Origin: Tolypothrix tenuis PCC 7101
GTDB taxonomy: Bacteria > Cyanobacteriota > Cyanobacteriia > Cyanobacteriales > Nostocaceae
Direction of reading: 5' to 3'
Assembly (NCBI RefSeq): GCF_002368295.1
Contig: NZ_AP018248.1
Span: 2,849,977 to 2,913,976, forward strand
Length of the DNA stretch: 64,000 bases
Position 1 is the stretch's first letter; each line of letters begins with the position of its first letter. The notes beneath the pieces were generated by a model. It saw only the letters and a program-made list of their open reading frames with translations. It was not told the origin of the DNA and ran no database searches. Positions 18,626-28,444 of this stretch are shown piece by piece. The translations under genes were made by a program, and so were the position numbers.

Positions 18626-19935
18626 AACCTATTAATGTTGAAGAAGCTACTATTATGATTGTTGATGACAATCAGACCAATCTCAAAGTTTTATGTAATG
18701 CTATCTCTAACTATGGCTGGGAAATTTTGATTGCCACCGATGGTCAAAGTGCTATTGAACAAGCTGAATATGCTCAACCAGATTTAATTTTATTAGATGT
18801 GATGATGCCAGGTATTGATGGATTTCATACCTGCCAAATTCTCAAAAAAAATCCTGCAACTCATGATATACCAATAATTTTTTTGAGCGCTCTATCAGAT
18901 AAATTTGATAAGGTGCAAGGGCTGTTAATTGGAGGTGTAGATTATATTACTAAACCTTTTCAAAAAGAAGAAGTTTTAGCAAGAGTTCACGTCCATTTAA
19001 AAATCCGATTTTTAACAAAACAACTAGAATTGCAGAATCAACAGTTGGAACAAAGGATAGAAGAACGTACCACCAAGCTTTCCCTAGCACTGGATGAATT
19101 AAAGCAATCTCAACTCCAATTAGTGCAGAACGAAAAATTGTCTACTCTCGGTCAATTAGTTGCTGGTGTAGCTCATGAAATTAACAATCCCCTCACTTCT
19201 TTAACAGGTAATTTGCATTTTATTGGCAATTATATCGATGACTTAGTTAACCACTTGCAACTTTATCGCCAACACTATTCAGACCCACCTACGGATATTG
19301 TTAAAGATGCCAAAATGATAGATTTAGAGCAAATTATCAAAGATTTGCCTGCATTGCTTTCATATATGAATATCGGTGTAGAACGCATCAGTGATATTAG
19401 CACTAGTTTACGTACTTTTTCCCGTACAGATACATCTCATAAAGTAGATTTTGATATTCACGAAGGTATTGATAGTACTTTGCTAATTCTGCAGCATCGT
19501 CTGAAGGCGAGTAATAAGCGATCGCAAATATTAGTCATGAAGAATTATGGTAACATACCCCTGGTTAAATGCTATCCTGGGCAAGTTAGCCAAGTATTTA
19601 TGAATATTATTTCTAACTCTATTGACGCTTTTGATGAGAAAAATGAAAAATTACCTATTCCAGAAAATGCCGGATATGAAATTGTGATTGAAACCCGATT
19701 AAATCGGGATGAAAATTTGCTGATTATCACCTTTACTGATAATGCTTCTGGGATTGCGTCGGAACTGATAGAGCAAATATTTGACCAATTTTTTACTACT
19801 AAATCAATTGGTAAAGGTACTGGACTTGGTTTATCTATTAGTAAACAAATTATTGAAGAAAAACACCAAGGAAAAATCCAATGTTTTTCAGTATTAGGAG
19901 AAGGTACAAAATTTGTCATTGAAATCCCTATATAA
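18622..19935 (+). CDS. Receiver-histidine kinase (REC-HisKA-HATPase)
   Basis: 437 residues, soluble. An N-terminal receiver (about 10-125; Asp in LLDVMMPG near residue 59) is followed by a coiled linker, a HisKA domain with AGVAHEINNPLTS (His near 181) and a HATPase_c domain ending in GKGTGLGLSISKQI. The order, receiver before kinase, fits a second step in a phosphorelay fed by the overlapping upstream CHASE2 kinase. No DNA-binding output domain is present, and no response regulator gene follows, so the final output must be elsewhere or may be protein-protein. Confidence 0.93.
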   Translation: MKPINVEEATIMIVDDNQTNLKVLCNAISNYGWEILIATDGQSAIEQAEYAQPDLILLDVMMPGIDGFHTCQILKKNPATHDIPIIFLSALSDKFDKVQGLLIGGVDYITKPFQKEEVLARVHVHLKIRFLTKQLELQNQQLEQRIEERTTKLSLALDELKQSQLQLVQNEKLSTLGQLVAGVAHEINNPLTSLTGNLHFIGNYIDDLVNHLQLYRQHYSDPPTDIVKDAKMIDLEQIIKDLPALLSYMNIGVERISDISTSLRTFSRTDTSHKVDFDIHEGIDSTLLILQHRLKASNKRSQILVMKNYGNIPLVKCYPGQVSQVFMNIISNSIDAFDEKNEKLPIPENAGYEIVIETRLNRDENLLIITFTDNASGIASELIEQIFDQFFTTKSIGKGTGLGLSISKQIIEEKHQGKIQCFSVLGEGTKFVIEIPI

Positions 19936-20065
19936 GCATGAAATCCTGGGATACTTAAAAGTAAAATTGATCCTTTAAACAAAACCTATAGTGAAATAAA
20001 ACGAGGATTTTAGGGAACAGTAGAAAATAGGTTTCTATTGCTAGTCACTATGGGAATGTAAATTT

Positions 20066-22657
20066 ATGCACAAAAATAAACAGCTCATTTACTCTTTTGC
20101 TTATACAACGAACTTAGGGTTCCTGACATTATTTGTCGTCACAGCTAGCATTCCAGCCCAAGCAAATATCAATTTGCACTCAGAAATTCAAGATGGGAAA
20201 ATCACAACAAGCTTGGCCTTAAACCCCAATTCCCTGCTGGAACAGGGTAGACTTCAGTTTGCTGCAGGACGCTTTACCGAAGCAGCAAAACTTTGGGAAG
20301 CTGCGTCTGTTGCTTTTGCACAACAAGGTGACACTATCAACCAAGCTTGGAGTTTGAGTTATCTATCTTTAGCGTTACAAAGCTTAGGAGATTGGCACAA
20401 GGCGGAAGTTTCAATTACTAACAGTCTCAATCTTCTGCAACGCCTGAACACCAAAAATCAAAATAATGCTGCAATTTGGGCAGTAGCTTTCAATACTCTA
20501 GGAAATCTCCAACTTACCAAAGGACAAGGAGAAGCTGCTTTACAAGCTTGGCAAGATGCAGAAAAAAATTATGCTCAAGCTGGTGATGATGCAGGGAAAA
20601 TAGGTAGTCAAATTAACCAAGCGCAAGCACTACAGGCTTTAGGATTTTATCGCAGAGCGCAGAAGTTGTTAATAGCTATCAATCAAAAGCTGCAAAATCA
20701 GCCAGATTCCATCATTAAGGCTAAAGCATTGCAAAGCTTGGGAGTTGTTTTGCAACAGGTGGGAAATTTAAAGCAATCTCAGGAAATTTTAAAGCAAAGT
20801 TTAGCAATTAGTACTCGCCTGAACTCTACAGACAATATCGGCGATGTTCTTTTTAGCTTGGGAAATACAGCTAGAGATTTACAACAAACTGCAGAGGCTT
20901 TAGATTATTATCAACAAGTGCTAGCTAAGGCAACTAATCCCCAACTACACCTAGAAGCACAACTCAATCAACTCAGCCTGTATTTAGACAATGCACAAGT
21001 ACAAGCTGCTAATGCTTTATTACCTGAAATTCAATCACAACTAGAGAATTTGCCCCCTAGCCGGATGTCTATCTATGCCACAGTCAACTTGGCGCGTAGT
21101 TTGGCTAAGTTGAAAAAATTGGCTGGAGGCAATCAAGATTTAGCTAAAGAAGCCGCAGTAACTTTAGCACGTGCCATACAACAAGCCGACACTTTGAAAG
21201 ACTTACGTGCTAAAGCTTATGCCTTAAATGAATTAGGAAAATTATATTTTGAGCAGCAGCAGTTGTCTGAGGCTTTGCAACTTACCCAAAAAGCATTGAC
21301 AATTTCTCAAGAAATTAATGCTGCGGACATTGCTTATCAGGCTTCCTGGCAAGTTGGGCGCATTCTTAAAATTAAGGGTAACACTGAAGGTGCGATCGCA
21401 GCTTATAGTTTTTCTGTCAAAACCCTCAAGTCACTGCGTAGCGACTTAGTGGCGATTAACCGTGATGTCCAGTTTTCCTTTCAAGAGAGTGTAGAACCAG
21501 TTTATCGGGAGTTAGTTGATTTATTACTACAATCTCACCCCAGCCAGAAAAACTTAAAGCAAGCGCGAGAAACCATTGAAGCGCTACAACTCGCTGAATT
21601 AGATAATTTCTTCCACGAAGCTTGTTTAAATGGTAAACCAGAGCAAATCGACAAAATCGACAAAAATGCAGCTGTTATCTACCCAATTATTTTAGGCGAT
21701 CGCTTAGAAGTAGTTGTCTCGATTTCCGGGCAACCCCTAATTAATTACAAAACTGACATCTCAAAAGCGGAAATAGAAAAGACAATCAAACAGATGCGTC
21801 AATCTCTCAACCCTGCTTTTTCCCAAGAGAGTGCTTTATCTGTTTCCCAAAAACTCTACGACTTACTTATCCGTCCAGCCGAATCGCAGTTAGCCAATAG
21901 TAAAGTCAAAACATTGACCTTTGTGTTAGATGGTTCCTTGCGAAATTTACCGATGGCGGCTTTGTATGATGGCGAAAATTATTTAGTAGAGAAATATAGC
22001 TTGGCTTTATCGCCAGGAATGCAATTATTGCAAGCCCACTCCCTCAAGCGAGAGAATATTAAAGTTATTACAGCTGCACTCAGCGAAGCACGCCAAGGGT
22101 TTAAAGCGTTACCAGCTGTTAAGTCAGAAGTCACAGAAATTAGCGCTGAAATTTCTTCACAGCTACTTTTGAATGAAAAATTTACCGACGCTAATCTGCA
22201 AACAGCCATCAAATCCATTCCTTTTTCTGTATTGCATCTTGCTACTCATGGTCAGTTTAGTAGTAAATCAGATGATACTTTTATCCTTAGCTGGGATAGC
22301 AAGATTAACGTTAAGGAATTAAGTGAGTTTCTCAAATCCAGAAATGAAGTTAATTCTATACCTGTAGAATTAATGGTTCTCAGTGCTTGCCAAACAGCAA
22401 AGGGAGACAATCGCGCAATATTAGGTTTGGCGGGAGTAGCAGTACGTTCTGGCGCACGCAGTACTATAGCTACTTTGTGGGCAGTACAAGACGAGTCTAC
22501 AGCTAAATTTATGGTTGAGTTTTATAAACATCTCAAAAAACCTGGAATTGGTAAAGCAGAAGCTTTGCGACAAACTCAACTGACTTTTTTACAAGATGCT
22601 AATTTTCAGCACCCATATTATTGGTCAGCATTTGTGTTGGTAGGAAATTGGCTGTAG
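20066..22657 (+). CDS. Exported TPR-CHAT domain protein
   Basis: 863 residues. A signal peptide (about 1-33) precedes many TPR repeats (about 50-450), then a C-terminal CHAT domain (about 560-863), the caspase-HetF-associated fold. The protease dyad is intact: His728 in LHLATHGQF and Cys775 in LSACQTA, followed by GVAVRSGARSTIATLW. It starts 130 bp after the second kinase, on the same strand. CHAT proteins in bacteria include HetF (cell division/heterocysts) and effector proteases of defence systems. The signal peptide and the neighbourhood instead suggest a periplasmic or envelope role, which is inference. Confidence 0.9.
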   Translation: MHKNKQLIYSFAYTTNLGFLTLFVVTASIPAQANINLHSEIQDGKITTSLALNPNSLLEQGRLQFAAGRFTEAAKLWEAASVAFAQQGDTINQAWSLSYLSLALQSLGDWHKAEVSITNSLNLLQRLNTKNQNNAAIWAVAFNTLGNLQLTKGQGEAALQAWQDAEKNYAQAGDDAGKIGSQINQAQALQALGFYRRAQKLLIAINQKLQNQPDSIIKAKALQSLGVVLQQVGNLKQSQEILKQSLAISTRLNSTDNIGDVLFSLGNTARDLQQTAEALDYYQQVLAKATNPQLHLEAQLNQLSLYLDNAQVQAANALLPEIQSQLENLPPSRMSIYATVNLARSLAKLKKLAGGNQDLAKEAAVTLARAIQQADTLKDLRAKAYALNELGKLYFEQQQLSEALQLTQKALTISQEINAADIAYQASWQVGRILKIKGNTEGAIAAYSFSVKTLKSLRSDLVAINRDVQFSFQESVEPVYRELVDLLLQSHPSQKNLKQARETIEALQLAELDNFFHEACLNGKPEQIDKIDKNAAVIYPIILGDRLEVVVSISGQPLINYKTDISKAEIEKTIKQMRQSLNPAFSQESALSVSQKLYDLLIRPAESQLANSKVKTLTFVLDGSLRNLPMAALYDGENYLVEKYSLALSPGMQLLQAHSLKRENIKVITAALSEARQGFKALPAVKSEVTEISAEISSQLLLNEKFTDANLQTAIKSIPFSVLHLATHGQFSSKSDDTFILSWDSKINVKELSEFLKSRNEVNSIPVELMVLSACQTAKGDNRAILGLAGVAVRSGARSTIATLWAVQDESTAKFMVEFYKHLKKPGIGKAEALRQTQLTFLQDANFQHPYYWSAFVLVGNWL

Positions 22658-22808
22658 CTGGTTGACAGCCCTTTGGGTAATTTCAATAAAGTTAATAGCT
22701 AGCTGATAAGCTGTTCCATATTTAACTTGCATATATTGGGCGGGCAAGATGCCTACTCCACAATAAATATACAATTTCAGATTATGCAAACTAAATGTGG
22801 TTTAGCTT

Positions 22809-22943
22809 ATACCATTTTGAAAAAAGAACGCGACAAATGAGTAGGGGCACGGCACCAGTAAGATATTTGATCTGCCAAAAGATTGAGGATGCCGTGCCCT
22901 TACAAAGAATTTATCTGTCGCAAACATTATTTGAATTGGTATT
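22809..22943. repeat. MITE-like element with nested inverted repeats
   Basis: Outer arms ATACCATTTTGAAAAAAG...GCGACAAA and TGTCGCAAA...TTGAATTGGTAT face each other imperfectly over about 135 bp. Nested inside, GTAGGGGCACGGCA pairs with TGCCGTGCCCTTAC. A short open frame crosses the element but consists of the repeat. The rest of the 22658-23334 gap is AT-rich with no supported gene; AGAGGA before 23335 is the next gene's ribosome binding site. Confidence 0.7.
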
Positions 22944-23334
22944 ACCATTTTTCACAAATGGTATTAAATGGCATGAGCAGATGAATTTTATTATTTATCC
23001 AAATGGCTGATCTTAATTATCAGTATTCTTACTAAATTAAAATTATAAATTTTGATTTATTAGGATAATAACTCAAAAAAATCAGTATTTATAGCATGGC
23101 TAATGACTGTAAAAGCTATCTTTAAGAAGACTATTAATAATTATAGATAGGTAAGATATGTTATTTTTATAGAATTGCCTAATAAATTACAATTTGTAGG
23201 GATATTATAACTGGATAGCCAATAAAAATTTATCCATAATTAATATGAATTCATAGTAAATAAATTTATTATTTAGGTTTTTGGAGTTATCTTGTAAATT
23301 AATTATAATTTTTGATTTACAGAGGATTACGAGT

Positions 23335-24753
23335 ATGTCATCCCAGAAGCAGAACAATCACAAATGTACTAAAACTAATAATTTTTCTCAGTTAATAACG
23401 CTAGCGCTAGCATCAACTACTATCATCAGTCATACCTTACCAGCCCAAGCAGTAACATTTAACTTTACATACGATACAGGTGTAACTTATGAGCAAAAAA
23501 TTGCTTTTGAATTCGCAGGAAGATACTGGGCTGATTACCTAAGTGATGATGCTACTGTTAACATTCACGTTGATTTTGCTTCTTCTAGTAAATTGCCAAA
23601 AGGTATGCTTGGTGGCTCTATTCCAGCGTTTGTAAATAATTTGAGCTATAACTCTTTTTGGAATGCATTGAATAATGATCGCCAATCTCAATTTGATTAC
23701 ACAGCTGTAAGCAATTTATCTTCCAGTACACAATGGCAGTCTATTTTTCAAAATCTACAGCAAGAAACACTCACGCTTTCTAATAACACAATTACTTTAA
23801 CTCAAGCCAACGCCAAAGCATTAAATTTAATTGATAAAAATAGCACTGCCTTAGATGGAGTCATCATTTTAAATGAGCTAGATAATACTGGTTATGGATG
23901 GGTAAACAGCGGTTACATCCGTACTAGTGTCAATAGCTCGTACACTAAACCATTTGACCTCTACAGTGTTGCTGTTCACGAAATCGCACATATCTTAGGA
24001 TTTGTTAGTAGTCTCGATGGCATTAATGCTAAGAACTACAATGATTTAGATTTACGTAAAAAACTTTTTACTCCCTTTGATTTATTCCGTTATTCTGACT
24101 CTAGTAAAACTCAAGGTTTATCAGACTTAAGTAACAGTAATGCTAGTTACTTCTCTATTGATAGTGGTATTAGCAACATAGGTTATTTATCTGCTGGTCA
24201 GGATACTAGTATTAAGGGCGATGGCTTTCAAGGCAGCCATTGGAAAAATTACACTAATAGTATTGGTGTGATGGCACCAGCTTTACGTGTTAGCGCTGTG
24301 CGTGAAGCCGATGAACGAGACCTCAATGTTTTAGATGTGATTGGTTGGAACAGAAAATCTAGGATTTATTCTAATAACTATTACACATTAGATTCACAAA
24401 TCCAATATGCTAATATCTCGGCTAATTCCGCATTAACTTCACAAGCCCAATTTGCTGCTGCTTGGATTAAAGAAATTAACCGTAATTTCGATATTGCAAA
24501 TATGTTACACTTAAATCGTTGGGGTGGTAGTAGCACCACTAGTACTTTAAATCAAACACAAGACCTAGTCGATATTCTCGCCCAAGAAGGTGTTTTTGAA
24601 ATGGGTGGTTTTTGGGACACTATCGATGAGCAAGAGAATGTTACTTCTGTTCCGGAACCAGCCAATAATGCTGGATTAATCGGTATTGGCTTATTAGGCT
24701 TAATTGGTTTGAAATTGAAAAAGTTTTCTCGCCATTATCTCAATTCTATATAG
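23335..24753 (+). CDS. PEP-CTERM-anchored zinc metalloprotease (NF038122-like)
   Basis: 472 residues. A signal peptide ends at about residue 38 (LPAQA). The zincin motif HEIAHILGF gives two His ligands and the catalytic Glu, with the downstream region around VMAP and LDVIGW typical of NF038122-like exported metalloproteases. The C-terminus is a PEP-CTERM sorting signal: VPEPANNAG, a hydrophobic stretch (LIGIGLLGLIGL) and a basic tail (KLKKFSRH), to be processed by an exosortase/archaeosortase-type enzyme encoded elsewhere. I start at ATG 23335, which has an AGAGGA ribosome site. Substrate unknown. Confidence 0.85.
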   Translation: MSSQKQNNHKCTKTNNFSQLITLALASTTIISHTLPAQAVTFNFTYDTGVTYEQKIAFEFAGRYWADYLSDDATVNIHVDFASSSKLPKGMLGGSIPAFVNNLSYNSFWNALNNDRQSQFDYTAVSNLSSSTQWQSIFQNLQQETLTLSNNTITLTQANAKALNLIDKNSTALDGVIILNELDNTGYGWVNSGYIRTSVNSSYTKPFDLYSVAVHEIAHILGFVSSLDGINAKNYNDLDLRKKLFTPFDLFRYSDSSKTQGLSDLSNSNASYFSIDSGISNIGYLSAGQDTSIKGDGFQGSHWKNYTNSIGVMAPALRVSAVREADERDLNVLDVIGWNRKSRIYSNNYYTLDSQIQYANISANSALTSQAQFAAAWIKEINRNFDIANMLHLNRWGGSSTTSTLNQTQDLVDILAQEGVFEMGGFWDTIDEQENVTSVPEPANNAGLIGIGLLGLIGLKLKKFSRHYLNSI

Positions 24754-24766
24754 AGCCTGTTCCCCT

Positions 24767-24815
24767 CCCCCTGCAATCCTTGCCAGTTCTAGGATACCAG
24801 CAGGGGTGTTTTATG
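24767..24815 (+). terminator. Terminator after the metalloprotease gene
   Basis: CCCCTGC and GCAGGGG enclose a second pairing ATCCT/AGGAT, followed by TGTTTTAT. It lies 14 bp after the stop codon. Confidence 0.75.
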
Positions 24816-24939
24816 TGGCTTGGGATTACTAGCGATGAGTTAGCTAATTTTTTTTGTGAATAATTTCTGGTTAGTTAAGCAAAATTTTTGGGAACCCTAA
24901 AAATGTCACCTCTATGAATAGTAGCCCTGCACTAACCAG

Positions 24940-27900
24940 ATGTTTAAAATTTCAGAAAGTACAAGTTTATTATTGATACTCAATAAAACTAAACAGCCAC
25001 TTTTAATTTTATTTTATATTTTATATTTATTAATTATTAATCAATTAAAGGGATTTGCACAAATTATCCCAGATAATAACCTGCCATCAAATTCTCTAAC
25101 TGTTACTTCAGGAAACGTTATTGAAATTCAAGGTGGAACTCAAGTTGGTACTAACCTTTTTCATAGTTTTGAGCAATTTTCTGTCAACACAGGCAACACG
25201 GCTTTTTTTAATAATCCTTTAGAAATTAATAATATTATCACTCGGGTCACAGGCAGTTCGATTTCTCAAATTGATGGCTTAATTCGTACTAATGGCATAG
25301 CAAATTTATTTTTAATTAACCCCAATGGTATTATTTTTGGTACCAATGCTAGCTTAAACATAGGTGGTTCTTTTTTTGCAAGTACAGCGAATAGCATTAA
25401 ATTTTCTGATGGCAGTATTTATAGTGCAGTTAATCCGCAACAACAAACTTTATTAACTATCAATACTCCTCTTGGCTTGCAGTATGGAGTAAACCCCGGA
25501 AATATCACTGTACAAGGGTCAGGTAATCAATTATTTGTAGATGAGTTTTATGCCACTTCTAGAGAAAATCGACCTGTAGGATTAGAGGTAAAAACTGGTA
25601 ATACTCTGGCATTAGTTGGCGGTAATCTTGATTTAGAAGGTGGGAATTTAACAGCAGCGCAAGGTAGAGTGGAAGTTGGCGCTGTTAAAGATAGTTTCGT
25701 TACCATTAATTACAATAATTCCGGTTTAAATTTAAGTTACGAGGGAGTGAATAATTTTGCAGATATTAATCTCAATGCTGCTGCTTCTATAGATGTGAGT
25801 GGCGATGGTAGTGGTCATGTTCAAGTTATCGGTAAAAATATTAATTTAACCGATGGTTCGGCAATTTTAGCCAATACTGAACATGATTTAAATGGAGGTA
25901 GTATCAAGATTAAAGCTGCAGAATTACTCAATGTTAGTGGTTCTAATAATGATTCTGGTTTGCCGACAATTATCTCTACCGATGTGTCTCCAAAAGCTAG
26001 CGGTAATGGTGGTAGCATCGATATTGTTGCTCAAAAATTAACTGCAACTGGTGGTGGACAAATTAGTAGTACTACCTTTGGCCTAGGAAGTGGGGGAACA
26101 GTTAATATTCAAGCCGAAGATATAGAACTAGTTTTCGGTGGACCTTTGGGGCCTAGTGGGATATTCGCTAGTACTGTTTCTGGTGGGGGTAATGCGGGAA
26201 AAATTGCGATCGCAACTAATAATCTACTAGTTACTGATGGCGCACAAATATCAACTACTAGTTTTTCTGGTACAGGTAATGCTGGGGAAATCCAGATTAC
26301 TGCGAAAAAAGCACAATTTATCGGTACAGCCTTTGGAGAATTTTCTAGTAGTTTATTAGCTAGTACTTCTTCTGTTGGTAATGGCGGTAATATTTTCCTG
26401 AATACTGATAGCTTAGAAGTTAAAAAAGGCGCACAAATTCACAATAGTACATTTGCTTCTGGTGGTGCAGGAAAATTAGAAATTATAGCTAAAAATATAG
26501 AATTAAGTGGTACAGATTCCGGCACAATTGCTAGTGGTTTGTTTAGCAATGTTGAAAAAGGTGCAACAGGTAATGGAGGCTTATTAAAAGTTACAACAGA
26601 GAATTTGAATTTATTTGATGGTGCGGCGATAGTTGCCAAAACTGCTGGCTCAGGAAATGCTGGGAAGATAGATATTGCTGCTAAAAATATACAAGTTATA
26701 GGAACATCTAATAATCCACTGCCGACAATAATTGCCGCCGATGTTCAAAGTCAGGCGACAGGTGCTGGGGGTGAGTTAAATATTAATACTGAAACTCTAT
26801 ATTTAAGAAATGCTGGGCAAATTGCAACTAGCACTTTTGGTACAGGTAATGCTGGGGTTTTAAATATTCAAGCTCATGATATAAATTTAAGTGGTTTTAT
26901 TTCTGGCGGTAGTAGTGGTTTATTCAGTAATGCTGTGACCAATAGTGGTAATGGTGGTCAGTTAAATATCTCAACAGATAAATTAACTATTAGAGATGGT
27001 GCAACCATTGCTGCTAGTAACTTTTCTAGTCGTAACCCTAATCTTGCACCAGGAACAGGTTTAGCAGGTGATATTAAAATTGATGCTCGATTAATTGAGC
27101 TTTTTGATAGTACTGCTTCCAATATTAAAAGTAGTATTAATGCTACTACTTTTAATGGTGGTGGGGGCAATATTCAAATAAATACTAAAGAATCTGTAGT
27201 AGCTAGTAATAATAGTTTAATTACTGCGGATACTAAAGGTAATGCTAATGGTGGCACTATTAGAGTTAATACTAATTTGCTGTCATTGAATAGTGGAGCT
27301 ACCTTAAGTACTAATAGTACAGGATTAGGTCAAGCTGGTGATATTTTTATTAACGCTAATCAAGTCAGAGCAAATCAAGGGTTAATTACGGCTACTGCTA
27401 CTCAATCAGGTGGCGGCAATATTACTTTAAATAATAACTTTCTCTTTTTGCAGAACAATAGCCTCATTAGTAGCAGCGTTACTGATAGCACGGGAGGCGG
27501 AGGTAATCTTTTTATTAATAGTGATTTTATTGTTAATTACAATAATAGCGATATCAGAGCTAACGCTGTTTTTGGCAATGGGGGTAATATTCAAATTTAC
27601 ACCCAAGGAATTTTTCAAAATCAAGATAGCGAAATTGATGCAAGTTCTACATTTGGCATTGATGGTGTCGTCAAAATAACTAACCCAGAAGACGTTCAAA
27701 AGATTGCTATTGCAGAATTACCAAAGGATATAGTGGATGTTACTCAGTTAGTAGCTAAAGCTTGTAGTGCTAGTAAAACTAATGAGTTTGTCATCATCGG
27801 AAAGGGAGGATTACCAGCAAATCCCACTGATATGCTGAGAGGACAAACAGTTTGGACAGATTTGCGGCAATTATCTACAAACAGTAATACACAAAATAAA

Positions 27901-28074
27901 TTAGGAGCAGCAAATCCAGAAAAGCTGGCTTCAACTTCTCCAACACCAACACATATTATTGAGGCTCAAGGATGGGTAATTAATCGCGATGGCACTATAG
28001 AATTAGTGGCTCATTCACCAGAGATACCTGCTGTAGTACCTGTGAGTTATGTAGCTAAATGTACTGGCTCTTAA
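24940..28074 (+). CDS. Two-partner secretion exoprotein (filamentous haemagglutinin N-terminal domain)
   Basis: 1044 residues. A long basic-hydrophobic signal peptide (about 1-42) is followed by the TPS secretion domain (about 45-165) with NGIANLFLINPNGIIFG and GTNASLNIGGSF, the signature of FhaB-type substrates. From about 170 to 900 there are degenerate Gly/Asn-rich beta-helix repeats (GNGGNI, GNAGKI, TAKNIEL-like turns), then a conserved C-terminal segment with QGWVINRDGTIELVAHSP. It is expected to be exported through a TpsB/FhaC pore and to act as a surface or released adhesin. No TpsB gene is in the window. Confidence 0.93.
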   Translation: MFKISESTSLLLILNKTKQPLLILFYILYLLIINQLKGFAQIIPDNNLPSNSLTVTSGNVIEIQGGTQVGTNLFHSFEQFSVNTGNTAFFNNPLEINNIITRVTGSSISQIDGLIRTNGIANLFLINPNGIIFGTNASLNIGGSFFASTANSIKFSDGSIYSAVNPQQQTLLTINTPLGLQYGVNPGNITVQGSGNQLFVDEFYATSRENRPVGLEVKTGNTLALVGGNLDLEGGNLTAAQGRVEVGAVKDSFVTINYNNSGLNLSYEGVNNFADINLNAAASIDVSGDGSGHVQVIGKNINLTDGSAILANTEHDLNGGSIKIKAAELLNVSGSNNDSGLPTIISTDVSPKASGNGGSIDIVAQKLTATGGGQISSTTFGLGSGGTVNIQAEDIELVFGGPLGPSGIFASTVSGGGNAGKIAIATNNLLVTDGAQISTTSFSGTGNAGEIQITAKKAQFIGTAFGEFSSSLLASTSSVGNGGNIFLNTDSLEVKKGAQIHNSTFASGGAGKLEIIAKNIELSGTDSGTIASGLFSNVEKGATGNGGLLKVTTENLNLFDGAAIVAKTAGSGNAGKIDIAAKNIQVIGTSNNPLPTIIAADVQSQATGAGGELNINTETLYLRNAGQIATSTFGTGNAGVLNIQAHDINLSGFISGGSSGLFSNAVTNSGNGGQLNISTDKLTIRDGATIAASNFSSRNPNLAPGTGLAGDIKIDARLIELFDSTASNIKSSINATTFNGGGGNIQINTKESVVASNNSLITADTKGNANGGTIRVNTNLLSLNSGATLSTNSTGLGQAGDIFINANQVRANQGLITATATQSGGGNITLNNNFLFLQNNSLISSSVTDSTGGGGNLFINSDFIVNYNNSDIRANAVFGNGGNIQIYTQGIFQNQDSEIDASSTFGIDGVVKITNPEDVQKIAIAELPKDIVDVTQLVAKACSASKTNEFVIIGKGGLPANPTDMLRGQTVWTDLRQLSTNSNTQNKLGAANPEKLASTSPTPTHIIEAQGWVINRDGTIELVAHSPEIPAVVPVSYVAKCTGS

Positions 28075-28103
28075 ATTTTGATCAGCCATTTTTCATACAT
28101 AAA

Positions 28104-28334
28104 TTGGGTGGGCTATATTGCCAGTGGTGTCAACTTAACGTGAAACCCGCTTAGTTGCAAGGTTTCGCCCTCACCCCCAGCCCCTCTCCCGCAGGCAGAG
28201 GGGAGCAAGAGATTTATTTCCCCTTCTCCCGGGGGAGAAGGGGTTAGGGGATGAGGGCGCGAGGTATTTGTACAAAGCCCGCCCTATATAGCTTTTAGCT
28301 TAAGTTGACACCAATGGCTATATTGCCCACCCCA
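28104..28334. mobile_element. MITE-like element, 231 bp, with 35-bp terminal inverted repeats
   Basis: The left end (28104-28138) and right end (28300-28334) are complementary over about 35 bp with few mismatches: TTGGGTGGGCTATATTGCCA against the complement of TGGCTATATTGCCCACCCCA, and both continue into GGTGTCAACTTAA. The interior is itself palindromic, centred on CCCCTTCTCCCGGGGGAGAA, with CCTCACCCCC/GGGATGAGGG flanks. No transposase is encoded. I cannot identify a clear target-site duplication. It occupies most of the 28075-28444 gap between convergent genes. Confidence 0.75.
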
Positions 28335-28444
28335 CAAGTATTTTTTGGTAAGGAACTTCCAGAAATTAAATTATCTAATTGTGAAAGCGAAGACCATAAT
28401 TTGATTCTTCCTCCTCTGCATCCTCTGCAAACGTTTATTATCGA

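Noticed and set aside
20066..22657. CHAT protease as part of an anti-phage defence system
   Set aside because: It has a signal peptide and sits with envelope genes; no gasdermin, Cas or other defence partner is adjacent.
22795..23010. 71-codon frame after the CHAT gene
   Set aside because: It runs across a MITE-like inverted repeat and has no recognisable protein features.
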